Below the pieces are notes generated by a model. The model saw nothing but the letters and a program-made list of their open reading frames with translations, did no database searches and had not been told where the DNA came from. 64,000 nucleotides of DNA from Asterias rubens (Eukaryota; Echinodermata; Asteroidea; Forcipulatida; Asteriidae), in the NCBI RefSeq assembly GCF_902459465.1, contig NC_047083.1:4026523-4090522 (forward strand), given 5' to 3'. The position numbers were made by a program, and so were the translations under genes. Of the stretch, positions 44,032-54,509 are shown piece by piece (positions within the stretch are counted from its first letter, which is position 1; the number at the start of each line of letters is the position of its first letter).

Positions 44032-44313
44032 GCACACGGACCAAGACGTTTCTCCGGGGCGGTGAGTGGACTATATAAGTCAGGTGAGTCGGTGCGCGCG
44101 ATGTCGGTGAATTGGCCGCGGTGTGCGTGAAAAGGAAACGAGAAACGTCTTGCACCAAGACTAAATAACCACGTGCGTTTATGAATGTAATGTAATGTTA
44201 TAAGAATAGGCTGTTATGGTTTCAATACACTGGCCGTCGTTGCATAATAAGCAGGTTGAACTAGTCTACGGGCCTGTACGGCGGGGGTATTGAGTCATCT
44301 CTTATTTTAGCCA
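44032..44313. repeat. Palindrome right arm, inner part
   Basis: Starts GCACACGGACCAAGACGTTT, inverse of the left arm ending at 42900. Contains GACTATATAAGTCAGG, a TATA-like word not identical in the left arm. Interrupted at 44313 by the BEL element and resumed at 51459. Confidence 0.85.
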
Positions 44314-44791
44314 TGAAAAGAAGGTGTACTTGAACTTTGATTTATTGGTGATCATATACCCGTGGTTCTATAGAGAAAGCAGAAATTAACCCCAATCAAT
44401 TATACATATTGGGCTGGTAACAGTAATCATCGTTATACATTATACGCTATGATATGGGCCTACATGTACATTTATATGCATTGTAACAATGTGGATGTAA
44501 ACAAATTGAAACGTGAATTACATGGAAAACCAACTTCCCTTAAAATCACCCTTTGTAATAATTAAAACAGTACTCACGATTAGGATGTACGCACGGGACT
44601 TTGGTGATTAATAAAAGTGATTCGATGATTGGATTAACCTGGATATTTAGGAATTATTTGAGGAATTTACGTGATTAGTTTGGATTTGGACTTGTAAAAT
44701 GGCGATTGGTATGATCATGGAAACATTGGAGATTTTGATTCAAGAGAGGGCGCTATAACAAAAACTGTCCTGATGCGGAGACTTTCTGACA
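44314..44791 (-). repeat. BEL 3' LTR
   Basis: 478 bp; same sequence as the 5' LTR. Polypurine-like AAATTTGGGGTGGC lies just inside it on the minus strand. Confidence 0.95.
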
Positions 44792-44864
44792 GCCACCCCA
44801 AATTTAGGCTCTAAATTTTATCAAACAGAGAAAGTCTTCAAAAGTCCACGATAGGTGTCCATCT

Positions 44865-47800
44865 CTAGGGGTCTTCACTATCGGTGATCTCAGGTAGGCG
44901 TATCAGACGCGCAACGGGTCTGGTGTATTCGCGATCAGCGACTTTAACTCTGGCCGCTCGGATGCGATCATCAACTCCAGGAAGTGTCTCGATGACTCTA
45001 CCAACTAGCCAATGAGCTCTAGGCTGCTGAGGGTCGGCAATCATGACAACATCGCCACAGGTGAGGTTACGGCAGTCCTTTTGCCATTTTGGGCGAAGTT
45101 GGAGGCTTGGCAGGTAGTATTTCAGGAAATGTGACCAGAACTGGTCCGCTAGTACTTGGCTGTGGCGCCATCGGCGTCGTCCTATCAGCTCGTCGACAGG
45201 GTATACTACTTGTGGAAGTGACTGGTCGTGGCGTCCCATCAGTAGGATATTCGGAGTTATGGGATTGATGTCTGCAACATCAGATGAGATGTAGCCCAAT
45301 GGCTTGGAATTGAGGATGCCTTCAATTTCTATCAGGACGGTGCGTAGTACGGCTTCGGTGACTGATTGGTCCTTGATTACAACCTTGAGACCGTCTTTAA
45401 TACTCTTGATCTCTCGCTCCCACACTCCGCCGAAGTGAGGTGCACTGGGTGGATTAAACTTGAATCTCACTTTCTGGTCGCCTAGTTGTGCAGCAAGGTC
45501 AGGTTTCATGGCATGGAATGCTTCCTGTAATTCAGTTTCAGCTCCCTTGAAATTGGTTCCGCAATCAGATATCAACTCATAGGGCTTCCCTCGTCTGGAA
45601 ATGAAGCGCCGAAAGGACATCAAGAAGGCATCGGTGTCCAGGCCTTCTAAGAGATCTATATGAATAGCTCTGGTCGTCATACACTTGAAGATCACCCCCC
45701 ACCTTTTCTCGGAGCGGCGACCAATCTTGACATGCATCGGACCGAAACAGTCAACACCGGTAGAGTAGAAGGCTGGCTTAAATAGACGGAGACGGGACGG
45801 AGGAAGATCACCCATCTTTGGTACTTCGGGTTTTGCGCGCCATTTGCGGCATTCAAAGCATTGATGCTGATGACGACGAATTGCCTCCCTTCCCCGGAGT
45901 ATCCAAAACTTGCGTCTTAATTCAGCTAGAATACGTTCTGGACCATAGTGAAGAAGCTTCTCGTCATAGTCACGTATTATCAGCTTGGTGATGTGGTGAT
46001 GAGGATCAAGGACAATTGGGTATTTAACAGCATCGGAGAGGATTTCTGCCCTACGTAGTCGTCCTCCAACTCTGATGAGCTTTGCGGTTTCGTCATAGGC
46101 TGGGTCCAACTGTGAGAGCTTGCTCCCGGACGGTATTCCTCGTTTGGCATTTAAGGCAGACAGCTCTTCAGGGAAGCTTTCGAGTTGACATTTTTGGTAC
46201 AGAAGATTTTCGATGTCCTCCCGCAACTGTGCTGTGTCATCTCCAGGTTTGGCCACCCCGTGAAGGGATAGTTTGAAAGCCTCTACCAGAGCGTCCCAGC
46301 TGTTGTACTGATGGAGATCGGGCTGCAATGGGTTTTCTACAATGGCAGTCTTACCACAGAAGGTTGCTTTCTTCAGCTCTGTTGCATCCTCTGTAGGGTC
46401 AGTGATTGGACTTTTCGGCCACTGAGACGGAGGTTGACGAAGATAGAGTGGGCCTGTCTTCCATCGGGATTCTTGACTCAGTTCTTTGAGTGACTTACCC
46501 CTGGTAATGTCATCGGCAGGGTTGTTCTGGGTGTCCACATAGCGCCAGTCCTGCACATCTGTAAGGGTCTGTATTTCGGTGACACGAGTACCAACGAAGA
46601 CCTTATATCGGCATGATTCTGACTTCAACCACTGCAGGACTGTGGTCGAATCGCTCCATAGGGTGACCTTGTTGATCTCTAGGGTAAGTTCCTTACGAAG
46701 GAGATCGGCTAGTTGTGCACCGGTGAGAGCTGCTGATAACTCGAGTCGTGGCATCGATAGTTGTCTTTTCAGTGCCACTCTGGATCGAGACATGAGAAAA
46801 CTGACGCTGACGTTCCCCTTGTCTTCAGTGCGGAGGTAGGCAACTGATCCGTATACTCGTTCAGATGCGTCACAGAAAACATGTAGTTCTCTATTGGAAG
46901 TCACTGTGTTGACATCAGGCGGGGTGTAACATCTCGGCAGTTTAACCAGAGGAAGGTCGGAGAGCTCCTCCTCCCAAGTGAGCCACTGATCACGGATCTT
47001 TCCTGGTTCCAGAGGGTCGTCCCAGTCTCGTTTTGTCTTCCAAAGGTCTTGCACTAGCACCTTAGCACGTGCTGTGAAGGGAGAAATGTAGCCAATTGGA
47101 TCATACTGGCTAGCAAGAATCTTGTAGATAGTTCGTAGGTTGAGCGTCGAGTACTCAGTTGATCTGTGTTTATAACTGAGTTCGTCTGTTGAACATTGCC
47201 ATCGAAGTCCAAGGGTGCCTTCGGACAAGTCGTTCTGACCAAAGGCTAACCAGAGCTCGTAGCCTTCAGATCTGGCATTAGATGGAAGTTCATCAACTAC
47301 TGAAGGGATGTTGCTGGCCCATTGTCTGATGTTGAAACCACCAGTTGAGAGTAGCTTTCGCATCTTCATAACGAGCTCCTTTGCTTCGGGTATGGTAGGT
47401 TTACTGTCAAGGCAATTGTCGACGTAGAATGCCTGGTCAACTGCACTGCAGACATCCTTGTCATCGCTGACGTGTTTGCGTAGTGCAAATGTGGCACAGC
47501 ATGGGCTGCACGTGGTGCCAAATGGTAAAACTTGCCATTCGTAGATATCTGGCTCAACGTCTCGGTTCATCTTACGCCATACAAATCGAAGGAGAGGTTT
47601 GTCTTCAGGGAGTAGTCTCACTTGATGGAACATTGCCTGAATATCCCCAGATATGGCAACAGGGTGTTGGCGGAATCGCAGGAATACGCCGAGCAGTGAA
47701 GCACCTTGTGTTGGCCCTGGTAGTAGGTGATTGTTGAGGATCTTGCCTTCATACTCGTAAGAGCAGTTGAATACCAAGCGGTGTTTTCCATTGTGCTCAA

Positions 47801-50800
47801 CTACGTGGTGCGGAATATACCAGGACTCTTCAGTTTTCAGAGCTTCTTCGTTGCTGATGATTTTCACAAAGCCTGTGTCGACAAGGGTTTGGATAAGCTT
47901 GTTGTGAATTTCAGCTTTATCTGGGTGTTTTTGGAGGCGTCTTTCGTTCCGCTTCAGGTTTTGCATGACGGCTTCCTTAGTAGCTCTGAATTTGTTGTCG
48001 TCTTTGGTGCGAAGTAGAGGAGTGGCGTAGCGCTGAACTCCGTCAATCTCTATTCTGATGGTTTTCTCTTCAAGTGCCGCTATGGCTTGCTTATCTTGTT
48101 TCGAGCGAGTGACTTGCTTTTCAGAGTAGGGTAGGATGTCTGCTTGCCAGAGTCGTTCAACATTTTTGAGCAGATCTGTGGTTGGCTGAAGGGTTGTCGT
48201 GAATAAGCACTGTTGCTCTTCTGATTGGCTTTGAAGGAGATTGGCTGGACCCTGTAGAGACCAACCAAGTTTTGTGCATACAGCTAATGGTGCTCCTCTG
48301 GGGCCAAATCGAACTGGTTGTATCGGGTGAATGAGATCAGCATAGTCTGAACCAATCAGGATTAGTGGGCAAGCCTTATTGATCGGAGGCAAGGGTATCT
48401 GACGAAGGTGTGACCATCGTTTCTTGAGGGCTTCAACAGGATACGAGTACTCAGAGAGGCACAAGTTGTTGGCAGCAAAGGCACCATTGATAGGATATCT
48501 GACGTCAGAGTTGTCCCTGGGTGACACTTGCAGGTTAACTGATTTTCCTGCACATAGGAATGGCTCACTGTGCACTGTAGCCAGGAGTATGTTGTCTTCT
48601 ACCCCAGAAAGCTTCAACGCTTGAACAGCTGGCATCAGGATCATGGTTCTCATTGAACCGTCGTCAAGGATGGCATAGGTCTCCATCATCCCTCCTGGTC
48701 CGTGAAGCAGAACTTTTACCACCTTTAGCATAATATGATGTGGTCGGGAGGGTTGGTCGATGAAGAGGGCTTGCGTTACTGCTTCTGTGACGTAAACCTT
48801 ACTAGCTCCGCTCTGGATGGCAGCATGGAGGGCAGTCAGGTGCTGTTCTTTGCAGGTGTTACAAGGTTTCTTCAGGGTGCAGTTTTCTGGCTTGTGGGAA
48901 CGCCCACACCTCCAGCACCTATTCTTTTCCTTGATCCAGTTAATGATCTGTTCGGTTGTCAACTGTTTAAACTCTGTACAGCTGTTGAGGTAGTGTGTTG
49001 TCTCGTTACACTTGGGACAGTAGGCTTTGGGTCTGTTTGGGCCCTTCTGTCCAGAGTAAGTGGTGTTCGTCGATGGGGGCATCGTTGGTGTTTCGTTTGT
49101 GACGAATACTGCTGTTGCAGGAGCATTCCTCTTCTGAAAGTGTTTATCCTTCTTATCAGTAGAAGGGTTGTCACTCTTCTGGATAGCAGTAGCCTGACTG
49201 ACAATTCGCCTCGCTCGGGACTTCGTTTGCAACCAGTTTGCAAAGTGGAGTAGGGTATAGGTGTTGTTTGAGTCTACCTTAATTATGTCTCTACTAATGC
49301 AGTGCTCCACAAATCTATCTCTGTAGCTTGATGGAAGTTTGCTTAGGAGTCGGTCGACATGAGAACCGCACTTTAATTCATAGCCATTCTCTCCCTCCAG
49401 AGATTTAAGCATCCCTACCAATGAATGCACGGAGAGGGAAAAGTTCTCAAAGGCGTCATTGTCGTTGTACTTCACAGGGGGCATACTCAGGATGGAGTTG
49501 ATTTCACTCTGTATCAACTGCCGTGGTTGACCGTACCTTTCTTTCAAGGCTTGCAGAGCTGCAGTGTATGGCTTGGCTTCATGGATGAAAGCTTCGGCTA
49601 ACCTCTTGATGTTCCCGCTGAGTTTACCCAGCAAAACCTGGTACTTGTACGGCTCGGTTAAGTGGGGATGAACGTCGATCAGGTTATCGAGTGCCATTTT
49701 TAGGAGGGCAAAGTCTTTCTCCTTTCCACTGCTGAAGGTAGGTAGTACTGGCCTTGGTATGCCATATGAAGAGGCAATCAGCATCTCCGTGGAGTTCGGC
49801 ATCATCATTTGTGCTGGAGCTGGCCCCATTGGATGTGATGGAGCCGGGTACGGTTGTGCGAAGGGGTTTGGAAAAGGTGGTGCCCAACCAACCGACTGTG
49901 TTGGTGCAGTCATAGGGTACGGATTGGTAACTGCCGGCTGCATGGACGGTGGTGTTACTTTAGATGGAGAATAAACAGCCGGAATGGTGACATCAACTAC
50001 GTGTACTTCAGCTTTGTGCTTATGAGCTGCAGTATTGCTGTATGTAGGGAAATCACTCAAGTTGTCTATGTGAGTATTCTCAGCACTGACTGTGATTGTT
50101 TGACCCTGGGTTGGTGAGTCAGACAATGTTGTTTGGTTGATAGAAGATGGGGTCACAGTTTGATGCTGTTTCTCTATCTCTGGTTCTGGATCACTGTTGA
50201 CCATGGCTGTGATCAGTCGTGCTTCATTTAGCTGTTGTTCCACTTCTCGCAATCTTCTTTGTCTTGATAGTCGTGTGTTCAGAGACTCGCGCTGACGAAA
50301 AGCATTTCGCTCAATTTCTTCGGCACGTCTACGAGCCGCAAGGGCTTCTTCGTCTGCGTGTATCCGTGCGGCATATGCCTCATCGTCTAGCCTTTGTAAC
50401 TCTTCATCTGCTGATTGATCTTCCTCAATCTGGCGTTTCATCTCTTCCAGTTCAGCCTGTTTGCGTTGCTGTTTGAGTTTCGCTGATTGGGAGTCACTCA
50501 GTATTGACTTGAAGGAAGATTTACTGTGACGGGACTGTCCGCTGTAGAGTGAGTTCGATGAGTGAGAACTCCTCCGTGAACGAGATGTTTGTGTGGTTAC
50601 AACGCTACGTTCATCTGTTCTGCCGGAAGTTGAAGGATGGTGGTCAATAACAAAGTCCTGAAAGTGGGCCGGCATACGTCTGTCCCGAGAGGACCGAGAA
50701 CGGGATTGGACGGTAACAGCACTTGTCTGTAGTCCAACTGCTGCAGCTGTAGCTGTGCTGCAAACCCCGGTAGAGGAAGGTGAGGTCTCGACGATGGTGA

Positions 50801-50936
50801 CAGTAACTGGGACTGGATGTGTACTGGTAGCTGGACTTGCAACTGGAATAGTAACACCGCCAATGGTAACTGCATGGGTATCATCAAGAGGGGTTGTCTG
50901 GTTAATGTTCTCGGTCTCCATTTCATTCGTAGCCAT
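44865..50936 (-). CDS. BEL/Pao gag-pol polyprotein, intact
   Basis: 2023 residues from the ATG at 50936; the frame is open a few codons further up to a TTG but no earlier ATG is in frame. Order of domains (rough residues): Ser/Thr-rich N-terminus; charged coiled coil (155-250); gag-like DUF1759 region (400-590); CCHC-type zinc knuckles (CPKC..., CWRC..., 640-705); retropepsin-like protease with ILDDGS (about 760); reverse transcriptase with catalytic YVDN (about 1175); RNase H with FCDASE (about 1355) and WSDST; integrase with zinc-binding HYGPERI...CFEC (about 1665-1695) and catalytic D, D, E near GVDCFGP, SDCGTNF and GVWERE (about 1730-1840); C-terminal DUF5641 ending near RLIRLPE. All catalytic motifs are present with no stop or frameshift. 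Codon use is less AT-rich than the surrounding DNA. Confidence 0.96.
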   Translation of the reverse strand: MATNEMETENINQTTPLDDTHAVTIGGVTIPVASPATSTHPVPVTVTIVETSPSSTGVCSTATAAAVGLQTSAVTVQSRSRSSRDRRMPAHFQDFVIDHHPSTSGRTDERSVVTTQTSRSRRSSHSSNSLYSGQSRHSKSSFKSILSDSQSAKLKQQRKQAELEEMKRQIEEDQSADEELQRLDDEAYAARIHADEEALAARRRAEEIERNAFRQRESLNTRLSRQRRLREVEQQLNEARLITAMVNSDPEPEIEKQHQTVTPSSINQTTLSDSPTQGQTITVSAENTHIDNLSDFPTYSNTAAHKHKAEVHVVDVTIPAVYSPSKVTPPSMQPAVTNPYPMTAPTQSVGWAPPFPNPFAQPYPAPSHPMGPAPAQMMMPNSTEMLIASSYGIPRPVLPTFSSGKEKDFALLKMALDNLIDVHPHLTEPYKYQVLLGKLSGNIKRLAEAFIHEAKPYTAALQALKERYGQPRQLIQSEINSILSMPPVKYNDNDAFENFSLSVHSLVGMLKSLEGENGYELKCGSHVDRLLSKLPSSYRDRFVEHCISRDIIKVDSNNTYTLLHFANWLQTKSRARRIVSQATAIQKSDNPSTDKKDKHFQKRNAPATAVFVTNETPTMPPSTNTTYSGQKGPNRPKAYCPKCNETTHYLNSCTEFKQLTTEQIINWIKEKNRCWRCGRSHKPENCTLKKPCNTCKEQHLTALHAAIQSGASKVYVTEAVTQALFIDQPSRPHHIMLKVVKVLLHGPGGMMETYAILDDGSMRTMILMPAVQALKLSGVEDNILLATVHSEPFLCAGKSVNLQVSPRDNSDVRYPINGAFAANNLCLSEYSYPVEALKKRWSHLRQIPLPPINKACPLILIGSDYADLIHPIQPVRFGPRGAPLAVCTKLGWSLQGPANLLQSQSEEQQCLFTTTLQPTTDLLKNVERLWQADILPYSEKQVTRSKQDKQAIAALEEKTIRIEIDGVQRYATPLLRTKDDNKFRATKEAVMQNLKRNERRLQKHPDKAEIHNKLIQTLVDTGFVKIISNEEALKTEESWYIPHHVVEHNGKHRLVFNCSYEYEGKILNNHLLPGPTQGASLLGVFLRFRQHPVAISGDIQAMFHQVRLLPEDKPLLRFVWRKMNRDVEPDIYEWQVLPFGTTCSPCCATFALRKHVSDDKDVCSAVDQAFYVDNCLDSKPTIPEAKELVMKMRKLLSTGGFNIRQWASNIPSVVDELPSNARSEGYELWLAFGQNDLSEGTLGLRWQCSTDELSYKHRSTEYSTLNLRTIYKILASQYDPIGYISPFTARAKVLVQDLWKTKRDWDDPLEPGKIRDQWLTWEEELSDLPLVKLPRCYTPPDVNTVTSNRELHVFCDASERVYGSVAYLRTEDKGNVSVSFLMSRSRVALKRQLSMPRLELSAALTGAQLADLLRKELTLEINKVTLWSDSTTVLQWLKSESCRYKVFVGTRVTEIQTLTDVQDWRYVDTQNNPADDITRGKSLKELSQESRWKTGPLYLRQPPSQWPKSPITDPTEDATELKKATFCGKTAIVENPLQPDLHQYNSWDALVEAFKLSLHGVAKPGDDTAQLREDIENLLYQKCQLESFPEELSALNAKRGIPSGSKLSQLDPAYDETAKLIRVGGRLRRAEILSDAVKYPIVLDPHHHITKLIIRDYDEKLLHYGPERILAELRRKFWILRGREAIRRHQHQCFECRKWRAKPEVPKMGDLPPSRLRLFKPAFYSTGVDCFGPMHVKIGRRSEKRWGVIFKCMTTRAIHIDLLEGLDTDAFLMSFRRFISRRGKPYELISDCGTNFKGAETELQEAFHAMKPDLAAQLGDQKVRFKFNPPSAPHFGGVWEREIKSIKDGLKVVIKDQSVTEAVLRTVLIEIEGILNSKPLGYISSDVADINPITPNILLMGRHDQSLPQVVYPVDELIGRRRWRHSQVLADQFWSHFLKYYLPSLQLRPKWQKDCRNLTCGDVVMIADPQQPRAHWLVGRVIETLPGVDDRIRAARVKVADREYTRPVARLIRLPEITDSEDP

Positions 50937-50958
50937 AGCTGTAGGTCGCTGGTTCAAA

Positions 50959-50976
50959 TACGGGCTCGAAGGACCA
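50959..50976 (-). promoter_or_regulatory. BEL primer-binding site
   Basis: Minus-strand TGGTCCTTCGAGCCCGTA directly after the LTR, complementary to a tRNA 3' end of the form ...GGCTCGAAGGACCA. The tRNA species was not determined. Confidence 0.85.
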
Positions 50977-51454
50977 TGAAAAGAAGGTGTACTTGAACTT
51001 TGATTTATTGGTGATCATATACCCGTGGTTCTATAGAGAAAGCAGAAATTAACCCCAATCAATTATACATATTGGGCTGGTAACAGTAATCATCGTTATA
51101 CATTATACGCTATGATATGGGCCTACATGTACATTTATATGCATTGTAACAATGTGGATGTAAACAAATTGAAACGTGAATTACATGGAAAACCAACTTC
51201 CCTTAAAATCACCCTTTGTAATAATTAAAACAGTACTCACGATTAGGATGTACGCACGGGACTTTGGTGATTAATAAAAGTGATTCGATGATTGGATTAA
51301 CCTGGATATTTAGGAATTATTTGAGGAATTTACGTGATTAGTTTGGATTTGGACTTGTAAAATGGCGATTGGTATGATCATGGAAACATTGGAGATTTTG
51401 ATTCAAGAGAGGGCGCTATAACAAAAACTGTCCTGATGCGGAGACTTTCTGACA
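50977..51454 (-). repeat. BEL 5' LTR
   Basis: 478 bp, TG...CA. The CA end is followed at once by the primer-binding site. Confidence 0.95.
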
Positions 51455-51458
51455 GCCA

Positions 51459-52735
51459 CCCTGCAAAAATAAGGGGAAATGAAGTCCAACATCCATGTAA
51501 TGTATAATGATCCCTTTAAATTGCAGTTGGATGATATGGACATTTTGCCTTATTTGAACTTGGGGTCACCAGTTGCTTTTGAGTATGTTTTAGGTAAGGG
51601 ATCATGTTGCATTATTAATCGAATATTTATATGGGACGTTTTTTCGGAAGTTATTTAAATTAATAAACGGTAATGTGTTGGTTGATTAACTATGATTCTA
51701 TCTTTGGATTTATTTGTCTGGCGTTTCTGCGGAGCAGTGCCTTAAATTAGGGTAGTCGTGAGAGTTGTCGGGGACGGTCCAATTCAAAAACGTTTCGGTG
51801 GTTTATACAACAGCAAGATGTCACTGAGGATTTGGTCGAAGTGGTCGACCCGGGCATTCTTACGGCGCCACATGTATTCGGCCAACCGGAAACCGAAGCC
51901 GTCGGTAGAGCTGGTAGTGTGGGTGCTCGGCAGACTCGTCTTGATCTGCCACCACTGGCACTCAATATTTTGAGTATGAGCGCCAGTGGTGGGATCAACG
52001 AAATTTAAGGAGTGATTTACCGTGAGATGAGTAAAATTTTCCTGACTGAGGCAATCATACGCTTTCCAACAGTCCGATATGATTGTGGATCCAGCGGCCA
52101 CATATTCCTTAATTAAAGGAATAAAGGTCGCTAAATCCCGCTTTGGCACCTCAATCAGGAAAATTTCCTATGTCTCACGGAAAATGCCGCCTAACACCCA
52201 CTTACCCTCGACCAAACGACCTCGGTTGTATTTCCGGCGACCGAATTTTGACTCGTCGATTTCGACCGTCATGCCCGGCCCACCAATCCCCTTGCTGTAC
52301 CGTTCCTCGACGACACGAAGACAAACCTCGCGGCAAAAAGTGAACCAGTCCACGACAGTTTTACTACTGGTTTGTTCACCTTCGTGGACTGATGTTTCTC
52401 TAATTGCCGCAGAGGTTGTCGCTCGTGCCGCCCAGTAGTAGGTGAGCTTGAGGATTTTTTTCAGTGACATCTTGCTGTGGCTAAACCAGCTGTCATGACG
52501 GATGCTGCAACTGCGAGACCGCTTCCGGCACCCCCGATGTGTGCACCGCCACGAGAACCCGTCGGCACGGTCCGTCTTCACGGACCATGTCAACGGGTGG
52601 CGGCAGTACCGACAATCGGGGGCGTCGGCAATAAGTCCACGTTCTTTGCAGAACGCAATTGCAGCATCCGGCGTGGCAACAGTCTCAAACAATCTCTCAG
52701 CATTCCAAAAGGTAGTCATGGTTCAACTTAGAAAG
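51459..52735 (-). mobile_element. Merlin-type (IS1016/ISXO2-like) DNA transposon
   Basis: Holds the transposase at 51784-52719 and a 3' flank of about 325 bp that is also the outer part of the palindrome right arm. Terminal inverted repeats and an 8-9 bp target duplication were looked for and not found, so the true ends are unknown. Confidence 0.75.
51784..52719 (-). pseudogene. Merlin-family transposase with one in-frame stop
   Basis: The frame from the ATG at 52719 reads 183 codons, meets a TAG at 52168-52170 and continues in the same frame to the stop at 51784, about 311 codons in all. The N-terminal part has a zinc-ribbon-like CRYCRHPLTW block. The DDE residues are visible: Asp in VEIDESKFGRRKYNRGR, Asp in STIISDCWKAY, and Glu in HTQNIECQWWQIK. 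This layout is typical of Merlin/IS1016-like transposases. The stop falls after GGIFRET, between the first and second catalytic residues. Apart from it the gene looks complete, so the element died recently, or the stop is a sequencing error or is read through. A truncated copy of the 3' end is in the left palindrome arm. Confidence 0.9.
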
Positions 52736-53471
52736 CATGACAAGATGACTTCAAGACTTCAAGAGCTTCCTAATATAGCCCAAAAGAACAATTGGGAGAC
52801 TTTCTAAATAATGACTCTTGGTGATAACGTGCGTCCTCGGTGGAACTCCCCTCGGGACTCATACTAGTGGAACAATCCAAAATAACCTTTCACGTGACTG
52901 ATGTGTGAAGGAGTTCGTCATTCAGGACGGTATGAATATTCAACTTATGCAAAGCACTGGACAATCACAGCTTATTTTAATAATCATTAAAATTACATAT
53001 TCATTATGACCTTTATTGACCCAGGTATATGGCAAACACATCTAGGACAGACAACTAAATTTGGTATCAACGCCTCGTAGCCCGGTGGGTTAGGCTATGG
53101 ACTATTGAATGTATAATAACTTGTTAACTCTGCTTTACAGGTTCGACTCCCGGTACTGCATTACATTATTTCATTGATTACTAACTATCCATTTCTTCCA
53201 GCAGAGACACCAGATAGAGATACATGGAGACTGGATGAGAGAGAAGGCAGTATGGAGGAGAGAAGGGAGAAACGGGACCTGTAGAAAAATCATGGGGTGT
53301 TTTTTTACATAAATTTTTTAGAGTTTAAAGTTTTTTTGTTTTTTTTTTAACCGATCCCCTATAAAAAACACTTTTTCAAAATTATTCATCCTAGCCCAAT
53401 CGATTGAAAACATCCTCAGGTGCAAAAAAAAAAAGAAAAAAAGTTGGTGGCGAGGTCGTAAAATTTGTCCT
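52736..53471. other. Between Merlin and segment A'
   Basis: No gene. Includes a tRNA-like block (53075-53155) and T-rich and A-rich tracts at 53300-53445. Confidence 0.5.
53075..53155 (+). other. tRNA-like sequence
   Basis: GTAGCCCGGTGGGTTAGGC resembles an A box and GGTTCGACTCCCGG is a good B box 65 bp later. A cloverleaf with normal arms cannot be drawn confidently, so this is a degraded tRNA or SINE head. Confidence 0.35.
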
Positions 53472-53847
53472 ATTAAACTAACAATAACAATAGTAAGTAA
53501 CCCTCCGGCCTGGCGCGGCCGTCGGGAGGAGGGTTACGTTATATCGCAACTATTGTTACTAACACCGCGGTAGCAAATGACCCATCCCATTTACCTACCC
53601 ATAATAACGCATTGCAGTTCTGCATCGCGATTAAGTTAAACCTTATTTATCTGTTTATGCCGGTATGGTGTCTACTACAATACAAACTGTCATAAATCAA
53701 TGTATGTTAAATATAAATTGTAAAACAAACAAAAAACAGGGGTTTAGGCCTACTTTTGTTATAATTATTATTTATATCAACCATGGGAGGAATATCAAAT
53801 TCATTCAGTTTAAGGAATAAAATATGATCCAATCCAAAGTATAGTCA

Positions 53848-53901
53848 TGTTGGGCGCAGCGCGATCGGTTGATCGCGCAGATTGACCGATCGCGCCCAAC
53901 A
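53848..53901. mobile_element. 54-bp hairpin insertion
   Basis: TGTTGGGCGC at one end and GCGCCCAACA at the other, with GCGATCGGT and ACCGATCGC inside. Flanked by GTCA at 53844-53847 and 53902-53905; segment A has a single GTCA at the matching place (about 20635). Confidence 0.75.
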
Positions 53902-54509
53902 GTCACACTCACAGACACCCCTAACATGACTACTGCGCTAGTGTGCAGTGCAGTGAGTGAGTTATGGTTACCAGTTACACTTTTATTGTAATAGTTTTGC
54001 AAGACTGGCCGGGTGAGATCTAACTTGCAATTATTGCTCAATCTTACTTACCTTCACTATGTTTGCCAACTGACGAAACAGAGTGCAACATTGGTGGTTT
54101 TAGAGTAAGCTTGATGTGGCTCGTTTGTAGTGCAATCGTTATCGTGTGTGTGGAGACTGAAGAAGGATGCTCAGCAAACTGTCTACAATGTTAGACCGCC
54201 CTCTGTTGGTCACACTCTACTACTGAAAAGGTGATACTAGACTTGTCCCCAGTCCTTACCTGACAGAACGTAGGCCTTTTTGCGAATCGATCTCTTAGAA
54301 AACTCCCGCGCATGCGCAATATCAACTGCGAAAAGGCTTACTTTGGTATAAAAGTGTGACTACGAAATTGCCCCTGTCGTAGTAGTGCTTTTCATGGGGA
54401 TTTGTTGAAAAACAGAATCAGGACATTTTTGAGGATGGCAATCTTAAGTGCAGAAAAAATTGCGTCCAGGCTAGGACCTTCTCGACTGATCCCCTGTCTT
54501 ATCGATGTG

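Larger units (their letters stand above)
44314..51454 (-). mobile_element. Complete BEL/Pao LTR retrotransposon
   Basis: 7141 bp with two LTRs of 478 bp (44314-44791 and 50977-51454) that I could not distinguish base by base. The LTRs run TGTCAGAAAG to CTTCTTTTCA on the minus strand. A 4-bp target duplication (GCCA on the plus strand) lies at 44310-44313 and 51455-51458. Inside are a primer-binding site, one long uninterrupted gag-pol frame and a G-rich tract (GGGGTGGC) before the 3' LTR. No envelope-like frame is present. Identical LTRs plus an open frame imply very recent insertion. Confidence 0.96.

Noticed and set aside
48735-49253. 172-residue plus-strand frame inside BEL
   Set aside because: Antisense of the zinc-knuckle and protease part of the intact gag-pol frame.
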